A stretch of 42,968 nt of DNA from Deltaproteobacteria bacterium. GTDB lineage: Bacteria; Desulfobacterota; Syntrophobacteria; BM002. Positions 7,307-15,136 of this stretch are shown here, in pieces. The position numbers and the translations under genes were made by a program. Below the pieces are notes generated by a model. The model searched no databases and was not told the DNA's origin. It saw nothing but the letters and a program-made list of their open reading frames with translations. Within the stretch, counting starts at the first letter, position 1, and the number at the start of each line of letters is the position of its first letter. The stretch is from NCBI GenBank assembly GCA_020353155.1, contig CP070689.1, positions 1,994,339-2,037,306 on the forward strand, given 5' to 3'.

Positions 7307-8563
7307 GTGGAATCAGAAAAGTTGAGAATCGCAATGCTAAGCGTCCATTCAAGCCCCATAGGCGAACTGGGGACGAAAGACACGGGAGGTATGAGTGTTT
7401 ACGTCCGGGAGCTTGCTCGGGAACTTGGAAACCGCGGTCATATGGTGGACATTTATACCCGTCTGAACGGCTCCAGACAAAAGCAAATAACTCGACTGTA
7501 CGAGAAAGTTCGCCTTATACATCTGAGGGCCGGAAACAACGGCCACATAAACAAATTGGCCCTTTATGGCCATCTTGATGACTTCTTTAAGGAGCTGGAA
7601 AGATTTAGAACCCGTCAGTCTCTCCACTATGATCTCGTACACAGTCACTACTGGTTGTCCGGGAGAGTAGGGAAGTGGGCCCAGGAAAGCTGGGCAGTTC
7701 CGCACGTTTTCATGTTCCATACTGTTAGTGCGGTGAAGAACATTACAGTGGGGTCTGAGAAAGAACCGGAACTGCGCACGGCTACGGAGAAGAATTTGGC
7801 AAGAAACTGCGACCGCATACTGGTGGCCACAGATAAGGAAAGAGGCCATCTGATCAACCACTACGAGGCATCCCCTCAGAAGATCGGTGTAGTTCCCTGT
7901 GGGGTAAATCTGGATCTTTTCAGCCCATGGGACAGGGCGAAGGCTCGGCAGAAACTGGGGTTTGCTCAAGATGAATCGATTGTCTTGTTTGTCGGTAGGT
8001 TTGCCCCTTTAAAGGGAATAGACAGGTTGATGGAGGCCATGTACCATTTGCAGCACCATAAGCGGTTAAGATTAGTAATTGTCGGTGGCGACGGCACTAA
8101 CACCCCGGAGTTTCAAGGACTCCAAAAACTGGCTCGGAATTTTGGCATTCAGGAGAGCGTTACTTTTGCTGGTAGGATAGAGCAAGATAACCTGCCAGCC
8201 TACTACAGTGCCGCAGACGTTCTAGTCGTACCTTCTTACTATGAAAGCTTCGGGCTCGTAGCGCTGGAGGCCCTGGCTTCCGGAACTCCGGTGGTAGCAA
8301 CTAAAGTTGGGGCCATGGAGAGTATTCTAAAGGAGGGTAAAACCGGACACGTGGTGAGCAATGGTTCGCCCCGTTTGCTGGCAAAGAGTATAGAAAAGTT
8401 TATCTCAGGTTCGAATGGCTTGTCGGCCCATGAGGTTAGAGCATCAGTTCTTAGTTATAGCTGGGCAAATGTGGCAGCCGCCATGCTTGACCAATACGCG
8501 GCAGTGCTTAGAGCATGGGATTTTCACAGTTTCTGCTGCTGCGGAAAAGTCTCGATGCTTTAG
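7307..8563 (+). CDS. GT4 glycosyltransferase, MshA/sucrose-phosphate-synthase-like
   Basis: A 418-residue GT-B fold glycosyltransferase of family GT4. The start is GTG at 7307, with GGAGAGG about ten bases upstream. The N-terminal domain has DTGGMSVYVRELARELGNRG, the glycine-rich donor/acceptor loop typical of MshA and sucrose-phosphate synthase relatives, then VHSHYWLSG. The C-terminal domain has VPCGVNLDLF, ILFVGRFAPLKGIDRL-type spacing (IVLFVGRFAPLKGIDRLMEA) and the retaining EX7E nucleotide-sugar site in VPSYYESFGLVALEALASGT. Only ten bases separate it from the PIG-L deacetylase gene. In mycothiol and bacillithiol synthesis a GT4 enzyme adds GlcNAc and a PIG-L enzyme deacetylates it, so a GlcNAc-transferring role is a reasonable inference, though no Cys ligase is seen nearby. 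Confidence 0.9.
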   Translation: MESEKLRIAMLSVHSSPIGELGTKDTGGMSVYVRELARELGNRGHMVDIYTRLNGSRQKQITRLYEKVRLIHLRAGNNGHINKLALYGHLDDFFKELERFRTRQSLHYDLVHSHYWLSGRVGKWAQESWAVPHVFMFHTVSAVKNITVGSEKEPELRTATEKNLARNCDRILVATDKERGHLINHYEASPQKIGVVPCGVNLDLFSPWDRAKARQKLGFAQDESIVLFVGRFAPLKGIDRLMEAMYHLQHHKRLRLVIVGGDGTNTPEFQGLQKLARNFGIQESVTFAGRIEQDNLPAYYSAADVLVVPSYYESFGLVALEALASGTPVVATKVGAMESILKEGKTGHVVSNGSPRLLAKSIEKFISGSNGLSAHEVRASVLSYSWANVAAAMLDQYAAVLRAWDFHSFCCCGKVSML

Positions 8564-8573
8564 GAGTTTTACC

Positions 8574-9272
8574 GTGACCACAGCAGTTGATGTATTGGTG
8601 ATAACAGCTCATCCGGATGATGCAGAATTTGGTGTTGCCGGCACAGTGGCCCGCTGGACCAGAGAAGGAAAACAGGTTGTTTACATAGTCTGCACCAACG
8701 GGAACAAGGGTACGAGCGACCGCAGCCTGAAACCGGAGGATTTGGCCAAGATCCGCCAGAGAGAGCAAGAGACGGCAGCCAAGACCTTGGGGGTCCGGGA
8801 GGTAGTTTTCTTGGGATATCCCGACCAGGAGCTAGAAGATACCCCAGAGTTCCGGAAACAAATAGTGCGAGTGATAAGGATGTATCGACCCAGGATTGTG
8901 GTAACTTCAGATCCCTACCGTCGCTATCTCTGGCACCGCGACCATCGCATTGCCGGTCAGGTTACCCTAGATGCGGTTTTCCCCTATGCCAGGGATCACC
9001 TGGCATATCCTGATTTGCTGGAGGAGGGGTTGGAGCCGCACAACGTGGAAGAAATATGGTTCTGGGCGGCTGAGGACATAAATCATCGATCAGATATTAC
9101 CGAGACCTTTGATCTCAAACTAAGAGCGCTAAGGTGTCATGAAAGCCAGGTAACGGGTTTTCCTAATCCTGCTAACTTGGAAGAGTGGCTTAAAAAAAGG
9201 TGCAAAGACATGGCAGAAGGAGAGGATTTCGAACTGGCCGAAGGCTTTCATCGGGTAGAGATTGGTTGGTAA
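8574..9272 (+). CDS. PIG-L family deacetylase (LmbE/MshB/BshB-like)
   Basis: The start is taken at GTG 8574, with GGAG at 8563-8566. A longer frame from 8415 would overlap the glycosyltransferase by 150 bases and adds no family sequence. The product has about 232 residues. It shows VLVITAHPDDAEFG at the N-terminus, the zinc motif His-Pro-Asp-Asp, and WHRDHRIAG later with the third zinc His, as in MshB, Mca and BshB. IVCTNGNKGTSD and the C-terminal RCHESQV segment are also typical of the family. It removes an N-acetyl group from a GlcNAc-type conjugate, using zinc. It is the last gene of the five-gene sugar operon and is followed at once by a palindromic heptamer repeat. Confidence 0.9.
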   Translation: MTTAVDVLVITAHPDDAEFGVAGTVARWTREGKQVVYIVCTNGNKGTSDRSLKPEDLAKIRQREQETAAKTLGVREVVFLGYPDQELEDTPEFRKQIVRVIRMYRPRIVVTSDPYRRYLWHRDHRIAGQVTLDAVFPYARDHLAYPDLLEEGLEPHNVEEIWFWAAEDINHRSDITETFDLKLRALRCHESQVTGFPNPANLEEWLKKRCKDMAEGEDFELAEGFHRVEIGW

Positions 9273-9274
9273 GA

Positions 9275-9345
9275 GGCATGGAGCATGGAGTATAGAGTAA
9301 TTCAATTTGTTTTTTACTCTATGCTCTCTGCCCTATGCCCCATGC
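9275..9345. repeat. Palindromic heptamer repeat between convergent genes
   Basis: The left arm at 9275-9300 (GGCATGGAGCATGGAGTATA then GAGTAA) and the right arm at 9314-9345 are imperfect reverse complements, both built of heptamers of the CTCTATG/CCCTATG/CCCCATG word. The right arm touches the TAG stop of the MBL hydrolase gene and the left arm begins three bases after the TAA of the deacetylase gene. The predicted long hairpin with a T-rich loop (ATTCAATTTGTTTTTT) lies between two convergent genes and could end transcription from both sides. Confidence 0.75.
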
Positions 9346-9983
9346 TAGCCTGCCCACACAACATCTCCGTGGAGTTCCGGATCTGTTGGCCGTTTGGAAA
9401 ATACCTCATATAACTTCTTTTCCCTGCCTATTGTCGTGGCTTCGCCATGGCCAGGATACACCTCAGTGTCGTCCGGCAGGCCGAATAGCTTTTCAGTGAT
9501 TGATTTAACAATTTGGCGGAAGTCATTGGCTGTCTGGGTTTTGCCTGGTCCTCCGGGAAACAAGGTATCGCCTGCAATCAGATAATTCCCTGCGAGAAAA
9601 CATATGCTCCCCCCTGTGTGTCCCGGGGTATGTAATGCTTTAAGCTTTAAGCGGCCGAGGGATATTTCATCTCCGTGATTTAGCAACAGATCAACAGTCG
9701 CCGGTAAATCGCCTGCTTCTGCAAGGTGAGCGGCAACCGGGATATTGAGGGCCGATTTTAGCTCGGCCAGTCCACCAATATGATCAAAATGGCCGTGGGT
9801 CATCAGGATATACTGAGGGCGAGTCTTGTTCAGTTGGGCCAAGACCAGGTCCACATCCCCAGGGGCATCTACAACCACACTCTCATTTGTTTTTGGGCAA
9901 ATGAGGATATATGAATTAGTTCCGAAAGGGCCTATTTCAAGCCTGTATATTTGAATGTGCTCATTTTTAACGACTGTTATCAT
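9345..9983 (-). CDS. MBL-fold metallo-hydrolase, glyoxalase II-like
   Basis: A 212-residue metallo-beta-lactamase-fold hydrolase. It has the metal motif THGHFDH (62-68), TPGHTGGS with His122, a GDTLFPGG block with Asp139, and YPGHGE near residue 188: the full dinuclear zinc ligand set of the GloB-like hydroxyacylglutathione hydrolase / persulfide dioxygenase-related group. The N-terminal GTNSYILIC strand fits the same group. The ATG at 9983 is preceded by GGAGAG. Cytosolic thioester hydrolysis is likely; I cannot tell the substrate. It is followed downstream by the palindromic repeat and lies in the same orientation as the HAD gene, with a REP pair between them. Confidence 0.9.
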   Translation of the reverse strand: MITVVKNEHIQIYRLEIGPFGTNSYILICPKTNESVVVDAPGDVDLVLAQLNKTRPQYILMTHGHFDHIGGLAELKSALNIPVAAHLAEAGDLPATVDLLLNHGDEISLGRLKLKALHTPGHTGGSICFLAGNYLIAGDTLFPGGPGKTQTANDFRQIVKSITEKLFGLPDDTEVYPGHGEATTIGREKKLYEVFSKRPTDPELHGDVVWAG

Positions 9984-10001
9984 TTTCTCTCCACGATGAC
10001 T

Positions 10002-10076
10002 ATCGCAAGCGAAGCTTGCTCCTACAGAAATAATGTTAGTTGATATGTGACCTGTAGGAGCAACCTTTGGTCGCGA
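10002..10076. repeat. Pair of inverted REP-like elements
   Basis: TCGCAAGCGAAGCTTGCTCC then TACAG (10002-10026) and CTGTAGGAGCAACCTTTGGT then CGCGA (10052-10076) form an inverted pair of the widespread TCGC..GC..GC(T)TGCTCCTACAG REP family. The first copy has an internal GCAAGC/GCTTGC hairpin, the second a shorter one. The pair lies between two same-strand genes, and the second copy directly abuts the TAA of the HAD gene. A third, single copy is at 15667-15690. No RAYT transposase is in the window. Confidence 0.8.
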
Positions 10077-10688
10077 TTAGAAATTTTTTCCCAACAAACC
10101 AGCTAGCTCTTCCTCGAGCGCTTCGACTGCGGTGAAGAGAATACCGTGGAGTCCCATCTTGCGGGATGCCTCCACGTGTTCCATAGTATCGTCGATGAAC
10201 ACCGCCTCCTCAGGCCCAACTCCCAATCGCTGCAGGGTGATTTCAAATGCAGCATGATCGGGCTTGACCACGCCCTCATCTCCAGAGCAGAAAACCGTGT
10301 CGAAGAGGTGGAGCAAGTTCCAATCAGCAAGCCACTTGGAAAGGCCTGGCGGTGAATTGGATAGAACAGCCAGTTTGTGGTGGCCGTGCAAACTTTTCAT
10401 CAGATCCACTACCGAGTGATTAATTGTCTCATCTGAGTGATAACGGCGGTGGAAGGCATCGATCTCATTTGGGCTGTTCAGATTAAGTTCAGGTCCGATT
10501 TCGTGCCAGAATTCTTCCATTGTTTTGCTGCCAACAAGGGCGTTTTCCCAGGCTTTGCTATCGAACATTATTGAGTTGATCGTGCCCGGTTCAAGCCCGA
10601 GTTCAACCTCGTAGCTTCTAAACAAAGAGGGGGGCTTTTGCGCTGAAATGACCCTACCGAAGTCAAAGATTATGGCTTTTATCATCAC
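10077..10688 (-). CDS. HAD-superfamily hydrolase, YihX-like
   Basis: A 203-residue HAD phosphatase (or 202 if the second Met is used). Motif I is IIFDFGRV, with the nucleophile Asp at position 9 and the usual second Asp replaced by Gly, as in the YihX/epoxide-hydrolase N-domain subgroup. Motif II is AVLSNSPPG, motif III the Lys in EGVVKPDHAAF, and motif IV VFIDDTMEHV. A helical cap lies between motifs I and II. It probably dephosphorylates a small sugar phosphate or nucleotide in the cytosol. It stands alone, between a REP pair and the PAS gene. Confidence 0.85.
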   Translation of the reverse strand: MMIKAIIFDFGRVISAQKPPSLFRSYEVELGLEPGTINSIMFDSKAWENALVGSKTMEEFWHEIGPELNLNSPNEIDAFHRRYHSDETINHSVVDLMKSLHGHHKLAVLSNSPPGLSKWLADWNLLHLFDTVFCSGDEGVVKPDHAAFEITLQRLGVGPEEAVFIDDTMEHVEASRKMGLHGILFTAVEALEEELAGLLGKNF

Positions 10689-10728
10689 TCCTTCTCAATC
10701 AAAGCAAGGTCCCTCGGGCCTGGCTTCT

Positions 10729-11145
10729 TTACTTAGTAACATCTCGTTGGAGGGCAAGATAATGAGAAGTTATCTCTTTCTCGTTTTTTATGGGGACGAT
10801 TTTCCATTCCATGACAAACTCGGACCCATCTTTACGGTAGTTAATGGCTTCACCGTGGAAAAGTCTACCCTCGGATAGTGCTTGACTAAGCCTGTCTAAC
10901 ACAGCTTGATCTGTCCTGGGCCCCTGCAAGATAGCCGGGCTCTTACCAATGATCTCCTCTGAGCTGTAACCTGTCATTTGTGAGAAAGAATCATTGACGT
11001 AAACAATGGGATAACCAGGTTCAGCCTTGGTAATCATAATCCCATGGAAGGAATGTTCCATGGCATTTTCGAGCATGCGTTTCATCAGATTGTGAAAACT
11101 TGGATCATAGTCAAATATGCTCATAGTGTCTGATTTTTTAGCCAT
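10729..11145 (-). CDS. Single PAS-domain protein, LOV-like but without the flavin Cys
   Basis: The start is at ATG 11145, with a strong AAGGAGG about eight bases upstream, giving about 138 residues. Almost the whole length is one PAS domain: IVYVNDSFSQMTGYSSEEII, then GKSPAILQGPRTD, then a YRKDGSEFVMEWKI sheet and the terminal QRDVTK. The spacing and the ILQGP segment resemble LOV photosensors (GRNCRFLQG), but the adduct-forming Cys position is not Cys here, so blue-light adduct chemistry is not expected. There is no kinase, GGDEF or HTH output domain, so it would have to act by protein contact. It is divergent from the photolyase gene, with about 180 bases between the two starts. Confidence 0.85.
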   Translation of the reverse strand: MAKKSDTMSIFDYDPSFHNLMKRMLENAMEHSFHGIMITKAEPGYPIVYVNDSFSQMTGYSSEEIIGKSPAILQGPRTDQAVLDRLSQALSEGRLFHGEAINYRKDGSEFVMEWKIVPIKNEKEITSHYLALQRDVTK

Positions 11146-11324
11146 ATATCGTCCTCCTTTATCGCCCACTGGCCAAGTTAACTAGTAGGATGTAAAAATG
11201 GTAACCATGAACTTAATTATAGTCAAACAGTGCAAAAACAGGGGTTCTGCTTGCTGCAAGGAGTTTCAATTGCTATGCTCTGGTGGGAGCGGGGAAAAAT
11301 AGCTGTCAAAGGAGAAATTTTTTG

Positions 11325-12995
11325 ATGAGTGTTTTCAGAAGTTTACTCGATAAAAAACAGTCTGATTTTTCAGATCGACGGTGGCTCTTCGTTCCTTATG
11401 ATCAGCTTTCCGACGGCATCGGGCCCCTGGCGAGGGAGGATCCTAAGAGTTTAGGGATCATTCTGATAGAAAATACCTGGAAGGCAGCCAGACGTCCCTA
11501 CCATAAACAGAAACTTGCTCTCATTCTGACCAATCTTCGTAACTTCGCCCTGGAGCAAGCTGACCGCGGTGTGGCAGTAAAATATGTGGTGGCCCACGAA
11601 GCCTACGGCAATGCCCTAGAGAGAATCATAGCCGAAACGGGCCCCATTCGGATGATGACGCCAGCTGAGAGGGAGTTGTGGGTGGACCTCCAGGGGTTGG
11701 TAAAAAAAGGTGACCTCGAATTTGTCCCCCACGAAGGATGGCTCACCACCAAAGAGCACTTTCATGAAAGTAGAAAGAAGGGACCACCGTGGCGGATGGA
11801 TGTGTTCTATCGGTACATTCGTCAGCAGACGAGAATCCTCATGGAGAAAGGAAAACCCCTGGGGGGCAAACTGAGTTTCGATGTGGAAAACAGATTGGCC
11901 TGGAAGGGTGACCCACCAGCGCCTGAAGTGCCCACCTTCCAGGTCGACCCCATAAAGAGAGAGGTGGCAGACCTCATTGAATCTAAATTAAGCCACCACC
12001 CCGGGCAACTGGATCTTCACAGACTCCCTGGGACAAAGTCCGAGGCGCAAAATCTCTGGACCTGGGCCAAAAGCGAATGTTTACCTTCCTTTGGTCCATA
12101 CCAGGACGCCATGTCCAAACGGTCCAGCTCCCTATTTCATACCCGTATATCGACTCTGCTAAACATCCACAGACTGCTGCCAGCGGATATAGTGGATGAC
12201 GTCCTCGGGATGGACCTCCCACTCCCGAGCAAGGAGGGATTTATTCGCCAAGTACTGGGTTGGCGAGAGTTTGTTCACCATGTACACCAAACCACAGACG
12301 GATTCCGCACCCTGCCCACAGGCAAGCCCGCCGTGGAGGAGAAACCGGGCGATGGCGGTTACAGCCGTTGGGCAGGAAAAACTTGGCCTGACAAATGGAG
12401 CCGCAAAGATCCCGACGGCGGCGCTAAACCTTCTTTCCTCGGTGCCAATAACCCTTTGCCTCAGGCCTATTGGGGCGAGGAGTCGGGACTCAACTGTCTC
12501 GATCAGGTAGTCGCTCAGGTTTGGCGAGAGGGTTATGGGCATCACATTACCAGACTGATGGTTCTTGCTAATCTGGCCACCCTCCTCGAGCTCTCACCGA
12601 GAGAAATTACTGACTGGTTCTGGATTGCCTATGGTGATGCCTATGATTGGGTGGTGGAGCCTAATGTATTGGGCATGGGCACCTATGCGGTTGGTGACCT
12701 GATGACCACTAAGCCATACACCTCCGGGGCAGCGTATATAAATAAAATGGGAGACTTCTGTGAGAACTGCCTTTTCGATGCCAAAAACAATTGCCCCATC
12801 ACCAACCTTTACTGGGGTTTTCTAGACCGACACCAAGAGTCTCTAAAAAACAACCCCCGCCTAAGGATGATCATGGCCACCCTGCGCAAAAGGAATAAGT
12901 CACTTCGTCAGTACGACCAGAAAGTTTTCCAGCGGTTAACTGAGACGTTAAAAGATGGTGCCCGGCTAACTCCTGAGAGCCTTCCTAAGAAGTAA
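11325..12995 (+). CDS. FeS-type bacterial cryptochrome/(6-4) photolyase
   Basis: The start is at ATG 11325, with AAGGAG at 11309-11314. The 556-residue product belongs to the FeS-BCP / PhrB-like branch of the photolyase-cryptochrome family, flavin enzymes that repair (6-4) photoproducts with light. It shows the N-terminal Rossmann-type domain from RRWLFVPYDQLSDG, FIRQVLGWREFV, and the FAD-domain GYGHHITRLMVLANLATLL and WVVEPNVLGMGTYA. Four cysteines fit the [4Fe-4S] site: Cys391 in LNCLD, Cys479 and Cys482 in DFCENC and Cys490 in NNCPITNLYW. As I recall, the last spacing is longer in characterised members; here only seven residues lie between the third and fourth Cys. It has no operon partner; the PAS gene is divergent. 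Confidence 0.9.
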   Translation: MSVFRSLLDKKQSDFSDRRWLFVPYDQLSDGIGPLAREDPKSLGIILIENTWKAARRPYHKQKLALILTNLRNFALEQADRGVAVKYVVAHEAYGNALERIIAETGPIRMMTPAERELWVDLQGLVKKGDLEFVPHEGWLTTKEHFHESRKKGPPWRMDVFYRYIRQQTRILMEKGKPLGGKLSFDVENRLAWKGDPPAPEVPTFQVDPIKREVADLIESKLSHHPGQLDLHRLPGTKSEAQNLWTWAKSECLPSFGPYQDAMSKRSSSLFHTRISTLLNIHRLLPADIVDDVLGMDLPLPSKEGFIRQVLGWREFVHHVHQTTDGFRTLPTGKPAVEEKPGDGGYSRWAGKTWPDKWSRKDPDGGAKPSFLGANNPLPQAYWGEESGLNCLDQVVAQVWREGYGHHITRLMVLANLATLLELSPREITDWFWIAYGDAYDWVVEPNVLGMGTYAVGDLMTTKPYTSGAAYINKMGDFCENCLFDAKNNCPITNLYWGFLDRHQESLKNNPRLRMIMATLRKRNKSLRQYDQKVFQRLTETLKDGARLTPESLPKK

Positions 12996-13041
12996 GAATA
13001 AATCGCAAAACTAGGCGGGGCCGGCGTGTGGGTGGTGAAGA

Positions 13042-13842
13042 CTAAATAATGAGCCGCCTTCTCATGAGTAGAATTGCCAGAATAAAGGTGATACCTGAGA
13101 AGATAACTAGGTAGAACAAACTCAGCAAGAGCTGAGCCTGCAGTTTGCCCATGGCCAGCGCCCGTACCAGGGCGACAAGGTGTGTGAGGGGAAGAAATTG
13201 GGCCAGAACTTGAGCCCAGCGAGGTAAGGTCTCCAAGGGGAAGAAAGTGCCACTAAATAGGAACATGGGCGTGATGAAAAGAAAGATGGGAAAGTTGAAT
13301 ACCTCAATTTGGGGCACCAAGGCGGTAAAGCACATGGCTACAGAGCCAAAAGCCAACCCTCCAAGAAAAGCAAGGGGTACGATAAAAAGCGCTTGGGGGT
13401 AGACGAGGAGATTAAAAAGACTTATTACCGCCAGCATGAGGATCGTTGCAATGAGAGATTTTACCGCGCCCCAGACGATTTCACCGGTGATAATCTCATC
13501 CAAGTTGAGTGGAGTGGCCATGATGGCATCGTAAGTCTTTTGGTAGTACATTCGCACGTATGAAGCATAGGTGTTTTCAAAAAAGGCGTTATACATGATG
13601 TTTACTGCAATAAGTGCCGGTGCGATGTAGGCAACGTAGCTCACAGGTTCCCCTCGGTAAGAGATCTCCCCAACCAGTAGCCCCAATCCGGCTCCAAAGG
13701 CGAGCAAATACAGAACAGGCTCGAGAATTGGCGGCAAAAAATTTACCTTCCAAGTGCGTCGTAGCACCTGGGAGTTTCGCTGCAGTATGCGGAAAAATCT
13801 TGGTGATATGTGTGGTAGCCAGATCATTTCCCTAACAGTCAT
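13042..13842 (-). CDS. ABC-2 type transporter permease, NodJ/DrrB-like
   Basis: The ATG at 13842 overlaps the TAA of the upstream ATPase gene by one base (TAATG), a typical coupled start; a frame 81 bases longer exists but lies inside the ATPase. The 266-residue product has about six membrane helices, starting near FLPPILEPVLYLLAFGAGLG and ending VIFSGITFILAILLMRRR. It carries the conserved ABC-2 segment with YDAIMATPLNLDEIITGEIV and the FLFSGTFFPLETLPRWAQ motif with LPLTHLVALVRAL. It forms the membrane channel of an exporter with the neighbouring ATPase. Relatives export lipochitooligosaccharides, polyketides or drugs; the substrate here is unknown. Confidence 0.92.
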   Translation of the reverse strand: MTVREMIWLPHISPRFFRILQRNSQVLRRTWKVNFLPPILEPVLYLLAFGAGLGLLVGEISYRGEPVSYVAYIAPALIAVNIMYNAFFENTYASYVRMYYQKTYDAIMATPLNLDEIITGEIVWGAVKSLIATILMLAVISLFNLLVYPQALFIVPLAFLGGLAFGSVAMCFTALVPQIEVFNFPIFLFITPMFLFSGTFFPLETLPRWAQVLAQFLPLTHLVALVRALAMGKLQAQLLLSLFYLVIFSGITFILAILLMRRRLII

Positions 13843-14756
13843 TAATCTCTCAGTTCCCTTCCCGTGAGCTTGAGAAAGACGTCCTCGAGAGTGGCCATTC
13901 TGAGGCTGCAACCCCGATCGCAAAATCCTTCTGAGATCTTGCGAAAAAGTGCTTCACCATCTCTGGTGTAGATGAGCAATCGATGGGAAAGCTCCTCGTG
14001 GTCCAGATCACTATCTTTGACAAAATTAACGAGTGATTCACTAGGTGACTCAACCTCGATTACATTGGCTCCGACATTTTGATGGATCAGATCCAATGGT
14101 CCTCCCTCCACCAAGATACGTCCGTGATCCATGATCACTAATCGGTCGCAAAGGTGTGCCGCCTCTTCCATATAGTGAGTTGTGAGGAGAATACCCAGTC
14201 CCTGAGCCTTTAGTTCTGCTAGTCGACCCCACACTTGATGTCGGGATTGAGGATCTAAACCAGTAGTAGGCTCATCAAGAATAAGTAGTTCAGGTTTGTT
14301 GATAAGGGCGCGGGCGATAACCAATCGTCGCTGCATACCACCGGAAAGCTCCAATATTTTACCCCGCTCCTTGTGCTCCAAGCGCATGAAGCGCAGCAAT
14401 TCGGAGGCTCGCTGCCTGGCTGTAGCTCGCGGTATGTCGAAATAGCTGGCATAAGTGACCAAATTTTGAAAGACAGTGAGGTCTGGATCCAAATTGTTTT
14501 CTTGCTGGCACACACCGCTTTTTGCCTTAATAAGCCGGGCGTGCTTCTGAATGTCCATGCCAAAGACCTTGAGAGTTCCGGAACTGACCGGGCTGAACCC
14601 GTAAATCATGCGAACGGTGGTTGTTTTTCCAGCCCCGTTGGGACCGAGGATGCCGAAGCACTCTCCCCTGGACATGCGCAAAGAAATACCATCCACAGCC
14701 TTCAAGCCGTTGAAGGTTTTGCAGAGATCTTTGGCAAATATTAGATCCTCGGACAT
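13842..14756 (-). CDS. ABC transporter ATP-binding protein, NodI/DrrA-like
   Basis: A 304-residue ATPase subunit. Walker A is GPNGAGKTTT (residues 38-47), the signature LSGGMQRRL (137-145), Walker B LLILDEPTTGLDPQ (157-170), and the switch His lies in LLTTHYMEEAAHLCDRL. The C-terminal 70 residues after the nucleotide domain have the VEVESPSES-type sheet seen in the DrrA/NodI group, ending ATLEDVFLKLTGRELRD. It is the first gene of a two-gene operon with the permease, coupled through TAATG. It powers export by the ABC-2 permease at the inner membrane. Confidence 0.93.
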   Translation of the reverse strand: MSEDLIFAKDLCKTFNGLKAVDGISLRMSRGECFGILGPNGAGKTTTVRMIYGFSPVSSGTLKVFGMDIQKHARLIKAKSGVCQQENNLDPDLTVFQNLVTYASYFDIPRATARQRASELLRFMRLEHKERGKILELSGGMQRRLVIARALINKPELLILDEPTTGLDPQSRHQVWGRLAELKAQGLGILLTTHYMEEAAHLCDRLVIMDHGRILVEGGPLDLIHQNVGANVIEVESPSESLVNFVKDSDLDHEELSHRLLIYTRDGEALFRKISEGFCDRGCSLRMATLEDVFLKLTGRELRD

Positions 14757-14785
14757 TTTATTTTCACCTTAAACGTAATGGTTAG

Positions 14786-14947
14786 CTACACCGATGGATC
14801 CATAGTAATCACTTTACGCCAGGAACGCCAGAGTAACAGTCTTTCGCCAGTCACTCCCTCAATATAAACTTTGCTGAGATCTGCCGTGGCACAATATATG
14901 GAACTTTGTCGAACCGAAGAAAAGTGCTTGTGCAGCCAGTTTAGCAT
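14786..14947 (-). CDS. Candidate small hypothetical protein
   Basis: A minus-strand frame starting at ATG 14947 gives 53 residues, MLNWLHKHFSSVR through to LLLWRSWRKVITMDPSV. The frame stays open some 20 codons further upstream (to a TGA), and a GGAGAA lies 18 bases before the ATG, too far for an ideal site. Amino acid use looks protein-like, with no low complexity. It ends 30 bases before the ABC ATPase start and has the same orientation, so it could be a leader cistron of that operon. I recognise no family, and this may be chance. Confidence 0.3.
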   Translation of the reverse strand: MLNWLHKHFSSVRQSSIYCATADLSKVYIEGVTGERLLLWRSWRKVITMDPSV

Positions 14948-15136
14948 AAGGCCGATGATGGCTTCTCCTCTATAGAGTGGACCTTTGGGCTGGGGAAAAA
15001 GTGGTCAAGAAGGGAAGCATTGTTAAAGCTGTTAATTAATCAGCAAGCATTCTCAAGAGTCTGTGGTACTATGTAGCATAGAGAAGAATACTATCTGACA
15101 CTCCTTTCTAGCACAATCAGCACGGAGGTTAGGGCG
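14948..15136. other. Intergenic region before khpA, nothing else recognised
   Basis: Together with the small candidate gene this makes a 380-base gap between the divergent ABC operon and khpA. GGAGG around 15123 is the ribosome site of khpA. I see no tRNA, hairpin terminator or repeat in the rest. Confidence 0.4.

Noticed and set aside
8415-8573. Extended N-terminus of the PIG-L deacetylase
   Set aside because: Would overlap the glycosyltransferase gene by 150 bases; GTG 8574 has a GGAG site and begins exactly at the conserved first strand.
10990-11030. Calling the PAS protein a blue-light LOV receptor
   Set aside because: The adduct-forming Cys of the GRNCRFLQ motif is absent.
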